Shown in pieces: positions 33,279-44,575 of a stretch of DNA of 64,000 nt. The DNA is from Takifugu bimaculatus. Taxonomy: Eukaryota > Chordata > Actinopteri > Tetraodontiformes > Tetraodontidae. The position numbers and the translations under genes were made by a program. Positions within the stretch are counted from its first letter, which is position 1. Every line of letters starts with the position of its first letter. Below the pieces are notes generated by a model, which was not told where the DNA came from, ran no database searches, and saw only the letters and a list, made by a program, of their open reading frames with translations. Location: assembly GCA_004026145.2 (NCBI GenBank), contig CP034994.1, positions 12,752,009 through 12,816,008 of the forward strand, read 5' to 3'.

Positions 33279-36200
33279 GTACGTTTACACGGAAGGACGC
33301 TAGAATGGGCGAACCTTTCATTTAACTATTGTTTCTTCAGTTATCTGCAGCCCAAAAAGTATATAAACACCCCAGTCCTTAAGAGGGCTTTACCTTTTAT
33401 TGTTAAAAGGAACTTAGATTATTTTAGCGAAATGACAAATCTTCAATACCGTGGCTGAGATGGCATCAGACAGTCAAAATAAGCTTCAAAATGGCTAATT
33501 CATGAGTCTTGAGAACGATTTGAGTTCAGTTCCAGGCTAATGGGTGTGTATACTTCAGTTTATGTTGATGCATTATTGATTTTGTCATTATCACGCCGGT
33601 CAATCGATAAATATAATGGATGTTCCGCGTTTATGGCTATTTTACATTCAGAATTTGAGCTGTACGTAGCCAACCTGAATAAGAATGGCAGTATTGTGTC
33701 AGACAAAGGCCCGGACAGCAGGTGGATGTTCCTCAGCCACTGCTCTTATTTACTGCTTTGCACGCTGAGTCTGGTGGGCAGAATAGCACAGCTCTTTCCA
33801 CGTTTGTCACTTAGGGTCAATCAAATTTCACTCTATTGTGACTTAATTAGGAAGACACGGAACAGAAATATGTAGATGTACAGAAATAAGATCATATTTG
33901 CAAGACCAGCACTTGCTAATTTGCATGATTGTACCATCCCATCACAAGAAGTGTTTAAGCTCGGCATCAAAAAGCCTCTCTGGCATCCTGTAACTTAAAA
34001 CCATGCAGAACCAGGGACTCACTTATGACTGACAATTCCCAGGGTGTGGGAATCCTTGGAATGCTGCAATGATTTTCCCAGATTGACAGGCATCGGCACC
34101 ACAAGCCACACTAATAGTAAAATTCACAATCATTTAAATATGCTGCGATCGTATGTAAAGTTGATAGCTGCCCAAACATTCATGCTGTGTTGCTTTACCT
34201 TAAATATGTGGCCACAGACAGCATGCAGGAATTTACACATGTCTCTGTGATAATAACAGTGCTTTGCTACTGGAAAGGAGAAGAGGAGTGTTTTCAAACA
34301 CCTAGGTGGCTTCATAATCATTAGTATTTCAGAACATCTCCATTAATCTGCCACCATTGTGGCACCCATCGTTATGCATCTTGTAAGCATCATTAAAAAA
34401 GTTTTTGGTTTAAAGCCTTCTGATGGAGCTCTGTGAAGTATGACACAGTTATGTTGTAGTAATGCATTCACTGAGGATAGCAACAAAATAATAGGCGAGA
34501 CAATTATTCTCAGGCGCCTATTAAATCAACATGCAGATATACGGTACTAAATATTTCCTTTATGTTAATGTTAGCATACCCCATTGAGGCTACAAATGGG
34601 ACAGCCAAGGCTTACATCAGCTCTATACCATTTTATTGCAAAAATGCTGCATTGGCATGTTACTGTGATAATACACATACATTCATTTTACATGACTGGA
34701 TTAATTATTATGCTGTAATTCATTCTGTTTTAGGATGAGAAGATGAACATTGAGGCTCTGAGCAGAGCTGAGCTGCTGACTCTGCTGAGTATCTTGGAAG
34801 GAGAACTGGAAGCCCAGGATGTTGTCATACATGCCCTCAGAGTGAGTTAGAAATGATGGGATCTCTCACTCAAAGCCATGACCTATCCACACCAAAATTA
34901 ACTTGTTTCAGGATTACACCCTCAAAAAGAATGTGAACTAACAGGGAGGTAATGTATAAACAGGAAACAGAGCCAGTAAAGACAATGGCACAGGAGATAT
35001 TCAGGTTTCCTGTGCATTTCATTCCATCAGAGTGCCAGCTGTGCTGCTGCTCAGCTTCCTTGATATTCTGGCATTTTGAATTTTCACTCTTTCATTATTC
35101 AGATTTGGCTACACCCAATCTACTCTTTGTTTAGATGTGTTTACCGGGTGCAGAAGCCCTCTTGAAATCTGAGCAAAAAAGGAGCTCAACATGTGTTTAA
35201 GGATAGGTGGAATAACTGTCAGGCCACTCATCGATATAGCAGCCCCTCCGTGTAGCTCTAAAATCTTCAATGAATGTCTGAACTGGTGATCAAAAAAGTG
35301 AGAGTTATAGCAACCATAATGATAATGGAGCTTATCCAGCAAGAAATTGAGGATACTGGGAAAATTTCAGCTGCCAAGGCCCAGAGGGGGAAGCCACGCC
35401 AACCACAACAACTCGCACGCAGACTTCAAACCCAGCCTCATGCTGATTTATCACCTCAGGAAAACTCGCCGCTTCATTGTTCGTGCAGTCTGAGTTCCAG
35501 CGTAAATTTATGTCCCTGCTTATAGGGCTCTTCCCATTTTCCTTGATTTTTCCACATTTTTCGACACACGCTACCGCATCGCGGCTAGAGGGTCGAGTCT
35601 GTATGTGTGTGTGGTTGGGGGGGGGGTGTTTCATCTTTGCGTGTGATCCTTATCCTGTTTGTACATGCACACACACTGTTTACTGTAGAGCGAATGTACA
35701 GAAGAGTAAGTTCAAATCGGCAACTTCCCCTGTTTTCACTGGGGAGCCGTGCACTGGTTTTTTGACCAGAGCAGGACAGTGTGAGACAACAGGTTAACGT
35801 AGCCAATATAAAGTTGTGAGTCTACATGTTTTTCTACTGCGTATCAGCATGATCCCAGGGATGCCTTGAGATCACCCCGACAACCGCGTCTATGTGCTTG
35901 TAACCCTTTCTCCACCCTGAGCCCAGCAGCTTTATTGCAAACCCGGTTACAGCCTTCGCTTCCTTTGGAGTTGGTGTTACTTGCCTGTGCACATTCTTAA
36001 TTGCAGTCGCCTCGGTTGTCATCACAAAGGTCACAGATGAGCAATTTTACTAGAGGGAACATTCCTGAGAAGATGGATAATGGATTTCTGCAGGAGTGGC
36101 ATTTGTTTTGAACTGATCAATACATCTGTGTTGAAACCAGTGTTATTAATCCTTTTCCACTGAAAGGACAATTAGGAATGTGCGCACAGAGAATAAATGT

Positions 36201-39200
36201 GAGAAGATGAACTTCTCTCTGCTTTCTTAAACACCTGGTGATGTGAATACTGAACCAGGATGTCAGTGTTTGAAAGTATGACTCAGCCCTTAGCTGACCA
36301 CTTTGGTCCAGTCAGGATGCGTCTGTGCTCAAAACGTGGCAGACTTTCTCGGCAGGGCCTGGTTTTTTGTTTTCCACATGATGTCATGTCCGATACCCAA
36401 AGTGCTTTGTCTATTTTCTGCAGCAGTCACATGATTTCCAGCTAAAACAATAAGCCTCCTTTCAGATACGATATTGCGTAATGCATAAAAGAATCCCCAG
36501 ACTAGTTGCGACATGTTTTTGAGATGGCTGAAAGGAAAATGGGATTAAAAAGATCACACATCCAATGAATAATTACTATAACACAATGTCTTCAGTGTAG
36601 TGCTGGGAGCGAGCTCCTGGACCGGAAAAATGCCCAATTACTCTGAAATAGCCCTTCTAATGGAGCACCTGCTCACCACCGTTGGCGGCAGCATTTGCTA
36701 AACATTACCCGGAAGTCTCGGCTTATTGCACCATATTGGACCATAAAGTAGTGAGGTTTTGTGTCTCTGCAGTTGTGTGGGTGAGGGGTGGAGGACACAG
36801 CTTAAACCTCAAACACACCTTTGCTTACGCTTGACTGGAAAGAAATCACAGCTCTTCAACCTTTCCCACTTTTGGCACAACAGAGGCTCCCAACGCCAGG
36901 GACCAGTCTGGGGCTTTAGGGTGAAGTCTGCAGCAGTCACGGTCTACCTCACCTGGACAAATGAATCTGTGTAACATTAACTGAGTCAACCAATGTGAAC
37001 TTGTGTGTGTGGTTTTTTTTTTTAAATTCATTCATTTTTCTTTATGGCTTTTTAAAAAGGGAAAACAAGTCTCCAGGTCCTTCTTTTGCATTGTGTTCTG
37101 TTATAGCTGACTCCATAGTTCCAATTAATTATGCATCCTTGGGCTAGTATGTCAGATGTTCTGTTGAGTTCAACTTTGGGATTTGGAAACTAACTGCAAA
37201 TGAATTGAATTGTGAAGAAAGACCGATAGGTAGCTCACAAAAGTCAGAGCTGACTCATGTCTCCAATCCAATATTTTAAAAGGTGACAGATGACAGAAAA
37301 TCTGTATAAACTGAAGTAAATTGGTGAAGCCAGCAGTTCTATTTCCTAATCGACCAGTCTAGTCCTGGAGAAACTGGCTATAAAAAGCTGTGTTTCCGCA
37401 GCTTTGTTGGCAGCTGCTTATTTTGCTCATCGTAGAAGAACCACGATGGTATGCTATTTATTTTCTTGTCAAGGTTATGAAATGTAATTGTGGAGTGTTT
37501 GACATGTCGCAGTGGAAAGTTTCAACCCGCTGGAGTACAGAGAACCTCTCCTCATGAGTCTTTGTCACATAAAGTCGGATACAAGTCGGGGAAATACCAC
37601 GACAGCGTAACTGCGAAACCCCAAGAGGCACATTTAAATGCTGTGTTTTACAGTTCTGGCAGGTTTGGTCCTGCTATCCTAATTGTCTTTTTTGGGTCTA
37701 TAGCTCCTCTCCAGAAGAGCAGTCTAATCCACCAGGAATGTATATGTTTCCTCAAACCCCCCACTGCAAATCCTCAGGATTTGAAATGCTGTGCTGGAGA
37801 TGGACAGTTATGGATTGTATCCACTGTATTTCGTCAGGGATACTTTATATACGTGGTTCCTTTTTTTTAAGTATTTTTGTTACAATACATGGATTTTTTC
37901 ATCACAGACAGCATTTTAATTCCATTGTAGCTCACCTGTATATGTTTAGAGATATGCATATAGTAACCCACGCCAGCTCCCAAGCTTCATTGTGAGGGCG
38001 TCTCTGCAGGACTGTGGAAATCCGACTCGCCTCCTCTCCCCAGCTCACACAATGACACGATTGTGCCCTGAGGTTAGTGTCTGACAAACTTCTTCCAGGT
38101 GAAACCTTAAAGTTTGTCTCTCACACCTGATTAGACCTGCAGGAATAAAATGGTGAGATGCAGTGATTCTCTCGAGACACCAATGATGCGTTTCCAAAAA
38201 TGTCAGTCAAAAGTCAAAGGCTCACAAATACATAAATACTAGTTGTGCAGAAGTTGTTTTTGTCCTAAAACTCCAAGGACAGGAGTTAAGATTTTGACCC
38301 CTATTGTGATGTTAACTGCATGCTAATGCAGCATGTTAAAGCATATCTCATTAGGAAACCTGCAGTGAATAACCATCAGTTTTGATTTTATAGGTGTTTT
38401 TGTGTTGCATTTTAAAATCCTCAGACTATCGGTAAATCTTGGCCGTGATGGTGGTGAAAAGGGCAGTCCTCTGTCACGTTGTGTAACTTCTGTGTTGTGG
38501 ATGTGACGATGCAAAACTCAGTTGCTTCTTGAAGCAAATGTTTAATACGAAGGAGTAGAAAATCTATTAATAGCATAGTTTAATCCCTCCCAGGGCCTGA
38601 GCAGCAGTCATCAGTGGCTGGACATAAAGAGAGGAGAGCTGAGGAGATCTTGGCTCGTTGTGTCCTCTCATAAAGGCAAGCACACCCTATTATTATGATC
38701 GGGAGTATCCCAAGAAAACCATAGAAAAGGCCATAGGCTAGGACACACACACACACACACAGAGTCCACTCTCAGAATTGCCCAAAACCGTCTGTCTAAA
38801 CAGCCATTTAGCTCAGGAAAGGCATTTAACCCTGAATCCTGAAGAAGAAGCGACTCCAAAGGCCTGCACAGTAACACATGCATGGAACTGCAAGTAAACA
38901 TGCACACAATGCTTAGACACACCTACTTTTACATTCTCAGAAACAAAGACATTCTGCACACATTCATTCTTTTGGGTCATCCATGAATGCGCGAGACCGA
39001 AGGCATTGAAACAGAGTCTTTGTTGGAGTCCTGTAATCTCTTCACTGAGGGTCACATTCTTTGTTCAGCGAGGGAATGAGCCTCAAATACAGACTTCTTC
39101 CTTATGCCTAAAGGGTGTGTGTGTGTGCGTGTGTGTGTGTGTGTGTGTGTGCTGGCAAAGTCAGAGTGCATGAAAAAAAGAGGCTGATGGAGAGGTAGAC

Positions 39201-42200
39201 ATGAGAGATTTGTTTTCTGCAAAGTGATGATGAATTGGCAGAAGAATGCGGTGCCATGCATGTTTGGGCAGGGGGCCAGCGGGGGCCACAGATACGGGGG
39301 TGTGTGATGAGGGCTGCGAGACAGTGATGGGCCCTGAAGACACGTGGAGTGAACTCTGCGGCATGTGCTTACATCATCGCTCAAGCACACAGAACTCAGA
39401 CATACTAAGTGTAACCCCCCACCCCTGTGTCCTGCAGTGAGACGTGATACTGTTTTCCATTATTTCCTGCTTTTTTGGGGGTTAAAGCTTGAAATTAGTC
39501 AAGCACTCTGTTTAGACCCAAGTGTGCTATCACTTTATTCTGTCAGTCTAACTTCAGTACATGATGACATCATCACAGCTCAGTATATGTATGTGTGTGT
39601 TTCAGATTTCATGGTCTGCTCCTTCACCCCTTCTTCCCTGGGGAGGAGTTAACATCTGCTTATGTTAGAGGGGGGTGATTGCACAGCCTCACCTCTTTGT
39701 GTTTGGGTTGAGAGGAAGACCATCTGCTAATACTCACTGACAATAACATCACACATTTCCTGGACACATACAAAATTGGATTTCTGGTGCTGTAACACAC
39801 ACACTTGACCCCAATGGTTAGTTTTCAGAGTGTGTGTGTTCTGAAAAACACTAATGTATTAACTTCTATATTTCTTAGCACATTTATTTTACACTTTCAC
39901 ACTGTGAAAGATGCACAGGAAAACAAAGCATTACTCTCCTTTATTTGTGTTTATCCATCAGGCTCAGCAGAGAGATGCTTTCATTCAGGAACGTTATGGC
40001 CAGTACGACCTCAGCGATCCATTCCTGGCTCTGCAGCGGGACAGTGAGTCAGAGGAACGGCAGAACATGCTCAGCTGCTCTCCTGTGCACCCGCAGGGAC
40101 GGGCGGTGGGTCCGAACCCGCTGGCGGTGCTCAAACTGGTGATGGCTCACTGCAAAAGGATGCAGGAGAGGATGATGGGGCAGCTAGCTGCTGCTGAGAA
40201 CAGACACAAAAAGGTAAGTCAGGGAGACTTACCTTTTTGGCACAACAGTGAGGGACGGTCTTAACCTCAGTACTCATCTATTGACACATAGACCTTAGCC
40301 ACACCCTGGGGGAATGTAGTGCTTTATCAAGGTCCAGCTCAAAGTCTGAGAGTTTATTGGAGTCTCAAAGCCTGAGTGAACGGTTTGGACAACAGATGAA
40401 ATCTGATTCCCACTGTCAGGACTCTAGTGTGGCATAAAACCATCATAAAAGAAGCCAAAGCCAAATGTAGTCAATGATATTTACTGTTACATTTTGTACT
40501 TGACTGCATCAGAAATGTTCCATAAATCACATTAAATGTCAAGCAGCAATAGTATATTATTGTTTGCTACTGTAGCACATTGTAAGGGACCTTTTTACTT
40601 GCTACAGAAATGTTCGGGATATGTGATATTTTTTCGTTCTTTATGTTTAACAGATGATCGCTGAATTGGAGCAGGAGAAAAGACGAAGTGCTCAGGTCTC
40701 TGCACACTGTGACGATTTCACCTCGCTGCTGCAGACAGAAAGAGACAAACTGCTGCAACAGGTGTGGGGAAAAAAAAGAAAAGTCAAGCCAGAGTTCTCC
40801 TGCTAACAAATGAGCACATGGATGTTTCTGCTTCTCTTCCACTGCCTGTATGGTGCCAGTGGAAGCTGTGATTTCAAACTTAGCAACTGGGCCGTTGAGT
40901 GCCAGTTGTGTAACCGTGCAGGGTGGAGAGGACCTGCCCTGTTCAAACACAGGCACATGGCTGTTCAATAGGAAACGAGAGGAAGAGGCCATTGTTTAGT
41001 TGTCCAGCAGGCTTTACAGCCACAGGAAACCTGAGATAATGGATGTCCGTGTTCAATGCAAGGTCAACATATGCTCACACAGCGTGAGCACACAGTCAGC
41101 CCCTGTAAAAACGTTCTCCAGGAGCCTTACGTAAAAAGGAGCTCCTCAGTGTCTCCCAGGCTTTCCGGCCTCTGTTGTTTTTCTTCTCTGTATACATTAG
41201 ATTATGATCCTACTCCTATTTCTCTTGCTTAGTCATCGGAACTTTGAAGCAGCCCACGCGTCCTGCGATGACCTCATGACAACCTCGGCTTTCTTTAAAC
41301 AAATTTGACCAGAAAATATCTCATTTCCGACATCAGAAATGCTTCCTTGCAGTCCCTGTTGGTCGGTAGTTTATTATAGTTTAGTTTATTGAAATCGGAG
41401 GTCTAATATTAAACATTTTTAATGTAATCATGTCTGTAAGGTATTTACAGTCTGTCGGGTTTGACCTGTGTTTGCCCTCTTGTGGCAAACTAAGGAAACA
41501 CTTCTTCACATGCGTATTTTTCTCCCTGTCCTTCAGTTGGAGATGGAGCGTGCCTGCTTTTGACAGGTTAGAGAAGGAACAAGCACAGACGGTGAATGAG
41601 GTGGAGGAGTCCCTGTCTCAGCAGCAGCAGCTCTCCTCAACTCTGACCCTGGAGTTGCAGAAAGCCAGCAGCCTGGCCCAGGAGGAGGCTCAGAAGGCCT
41701 CCCGACTTCACACCTTGCTTCAAGAGGAGACCAGTGCCTTCGAGAGACTGCAAGGCCTTCTTGAAGATGAGAAGAAGCGGGTGGCCCAGGCAGAAGCTGC
41801 CACTGAGAGGCAGTTGGCTGAGTTTGACACAGAACGTGAGCAGATGAAAGCCCGACTCGGCAAAGAGGAGAGACGGAATAGGGAGCTTGAGATGCAGCTG
41901 GAAGAGCTGAGGAAGACTTTGACCGATCCTGGGAGATGTAAGCAGGTAAAGGAACCTGAGTCAGAGGTGAAGGAGTCAATTCCAAGAGCTGAAGATGGTG
42001 TCCACCTCTGTACAAACTGATTTCGATGGGAAGACTCTCACCTCTAAGTCCACCTCAGTGTCAAAGGTCAATGGGTGTAAGGCTCATAGAGAGACAGATG
42101 TGACACAGGAGGACAAAGTAGCAGAAAATGGAGTGCTGCTGGAAAATGGAGGAGGAGCACCTCTGCAATCACCTCCTCATCCTCATCCTCAGTCTCCCTC

Positions 42201-42819
42201 CAGCACTGCCTCCTCTTCCCTCTCTTCTTCTCCCCTTTCCTCCCCTATCCTCACCAAGCGCCTGGGCAGCCCAGGCTTCCATCAGTCCGCCTATCAGGCT
42301 GGAGTCAATCAGCGCTTCCAGGCAGCCAGACACAAGTTCCAGAGCCAGGCCGAGCTGGAGCAGCTGCAGCAGCACGGCGGGCCTCTCTCCCCTAGGGATC
42401 TCTCACCCACCACCTCCATCCCTCCCCCGCCCGAGCACAGCGCAGCAAAGCAGCTGGCCCGCAACACTGTAACTCAGGTGCTGTCCCGCTTCACCAGTCA
42501 ACAGGCAGGTGTCAAATTGGCACCCATCAGCAACTCTCCCTTTGGCACGGACTACCGCGCCGTAGCCGCGTCCCCTACCGGATGTAGGTCACCTTCCGCA
42601 GGACCCCTGTCCCCAGGGATCCGCTCCCCTCTCCCCCCTCGCTCAGAAAGGACGCATCCTCCGCTGACCCCTCCTAAGAAGCCAGGCGTGAGCCCCCCTC
42701 CGGGATCCCCGAGTCATTCCTCTCGGACCAGCGCATTCCCAGAGTTGACGGGAACCTGCGGACACAGCGGGCAGGAAGAAGCCAAAGAGCCCGACCTGCT
42801 GGTGTCCTCCAGCAGCTAA
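33273..42819 (+). CDS. cttnbp2nl: CTTNBP2 N-terminal-like protein; last exon frame broken twice
   Basis: Coding exons: 34743-34841 (preceded by UTR from 34734), 39962-40213, 40654-40761, 41537-42819. An upstream exon ending at 33278 may add MKDEK. The start, MNIEALSRAELLTLLSILEG, and AQQRDAFIQERYGQYDLSDP are clear CortBP2 N-terminal domain. Then follow a long coiled coil, the motif STSVQTDF, a Ser-rich stretch with SPILTKRLGSPG, GVNQRFQAARHKFQSQAELE, the block AAKQLARNTVTQVLSRFTSQ and a Pro-rich tail with PPLTPPKKPG, all hallmarks of CTTNBP2NL, a stress-fibre and STRIPAK-linked regulator of actin. The last exon reads in three frames in turn: frame one hits TGA at 41,561-41,563; frame two carries the coiled coil to a TGA at 42,018; frame three runs to the TAA at 42,817. 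Each step is +1, and with two bases fewer the exon would be a single open frame giving about 579 residues. Confidence 0.88.
34842..39961. other. Large intron 2 of CTTNBP2NL
   Basis: A 5.1-kb intron without recognisable exons or genes. It contains small CA/GT tracts (about 38,741-38,761 and 39,114-39,151) and a G-run near 35,618. Short open frames on both strands look random. Confidence 0.7.
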
Positions 42820-43596
42820 CTGACTGAGCCACATCCGAGCTGCTGGTTACTTCATTATTCATCTTTTCTGACCATTATAGCCGCACCACTGCACTATAAA
42901 AGGCACGTCTGTCCCTTCCACTGCACCTCCTCATCCACAATGAATGACAGTTTAAAGGACTACGTAAAATGTAGCATGAGATTTGATTTCTTAAAATTTC
43001 TTTTTACATTCCAGATTTTTTTAAATGCATTTTAATGTTTAGAAAAAAAAGATATTATTGATCATTTTCCAGTTGAATTCTTATCCAATGCAATTTAAAA
43101 AAAAGATTTCACAGCACAATTGCGAGCCCTTTAAATGTATGCTCATGCACTAGAATATCAGAAATGTACAGCTATCGTCACTTCTTCATAGTAACTTCTT
43201 GTTCCAATATTTCTTTATAAAAACACAGATCACAGTGGGGAAAGATATTTGAAAAAGCCATCATTTACTGTACTTTGAGTGCATGCTGTTTTCTCCTCAT
43301 GGCTTCACGATGAATATGTCGGGTCAGGGAGTTCAGTTCACTCCCTCTTCTGCTCTGTAATGGAGGAAATGCTGATAAGCCTCATGATGACACCAGTGAA
43401 GATTATGGGGAGTAGATCTGAACATTTCAACTGTGACTGTTGTGCCGTTTTATCTCGTGTCTCATCGGATGTTTGAGCTTTTAGGCTTTGAAATCAGTTG
43501 ATTTATCTTAGACAAACATTAAACCAGAAAGATCCATGCTGTGTGTTTGTCTGGACAATGTTTCTGTCACCTAAATATGCAACATGGGGTACTTTC

Positions 43597-43602
43597 AATA
43601 AA
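43597..43602 (+). terminator. Poly(A) signal of CTTNBP2NL
   Basis: AATAAA in ACTTTCAATAAAACG, 778 bp past the CTTNBP2NL stop. It is the best signal before the convergent CAPZA1 gene begins. Confidence 0.7.
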
Positions 43603-43656
43603 ACGTACACAGTGCGAGAAGCATGAGACGTAATCTAGCAGTAGTAGTTCAGTGAG

Positions 43657-43662
43657 TTTATT
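43657..43662 (-). terminator. Poly(A) signal of CAPZA1-like gene
   Basis: AATAAA on the minus strand, giving a 3' UTR of about 0.9 kb. A second candidate is at 43,781-43,786. Confidence 0.55.
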
Positions 43663-44575
43663 TGTACAGCAGAATGGGTCAGAACAATGTTGAATATTAT
43701 GGACTGGCACACAGATGTAGTACAGTGCGAGAGGTGAATGCAGCACAATTTTAGTTCAACTGGCACGGACGATTGTGCGGTTTATTACAGTTAAGAGCGC
43801 AACATCCTGAGTCAAGAACTAACAAAAAAAACCCTGGCATATTAAAATAGAAATTTTGCATACATGAGTGGAAGAATTGGGGTCTTTACCATAGGAAAGA
43901 GATTTTTGCAAATAAAGCTTTAATATGAGGATGTTTCCCTTCAGAGGAAAAGCTGCAGTGGTCTCGCCAAAATAAGAGCACGCTTAACAGACAGCGGCAT
44001 AGAGGTTGCTTCTCTATACTCCCAGTCACCTATGTCAGCGTTGCACAACAGAACCAGTAAACGCTTCCTCCAACCTGAAACACACTGATTTGCAGGGACA
44101 GTTACGCAGAGGATCATGCAACTCCCAATTTTTTTTAAACGACAACACCCAATTTCCAGCTGATGACTTGAAAAATGTTCCTCTGTTCTACTTTTCCGAG
44201 ATTCAGAGTTTTCTTCCCACCAATCACACCCTTGACCACGTGCTTACACGTTCCAGCTGCATTTGTTCTTTTCTGCATGCTGACGTCGTTACAATGACAT
44301 GCTCACAGCTGGACAGACAGCGGACGAAAACTACAACATGGAAAGATGGAAAAGATTTGCTTGTGAAAGGTAGCAGCCCTCAGCACAGCCCAATCGTGAT
44401 TTTATCCCAAATCCTGTCAGATTGGAGCGTCAGACACTGCAAATCCTTAGTTATGCTTTTTATAGAACACAGATGCCCCCTAATGAAATTGTTGCAATTT
44501 GGTCGGTCCTTGTGCATGTATAAGTGGGTTGTGGACAGAAAGAAGGCTGCGTCTCCCTGGGCAACCCACGGCCTT

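Noticed and set aside
42128..42472. Alternative frames of 60-114 codons over the CTTNBP2NL Ser/Pro-rich exon, both strands
   Set aside because: They are shadows of the GC-rich coding frame, which is the one with family resemblance.
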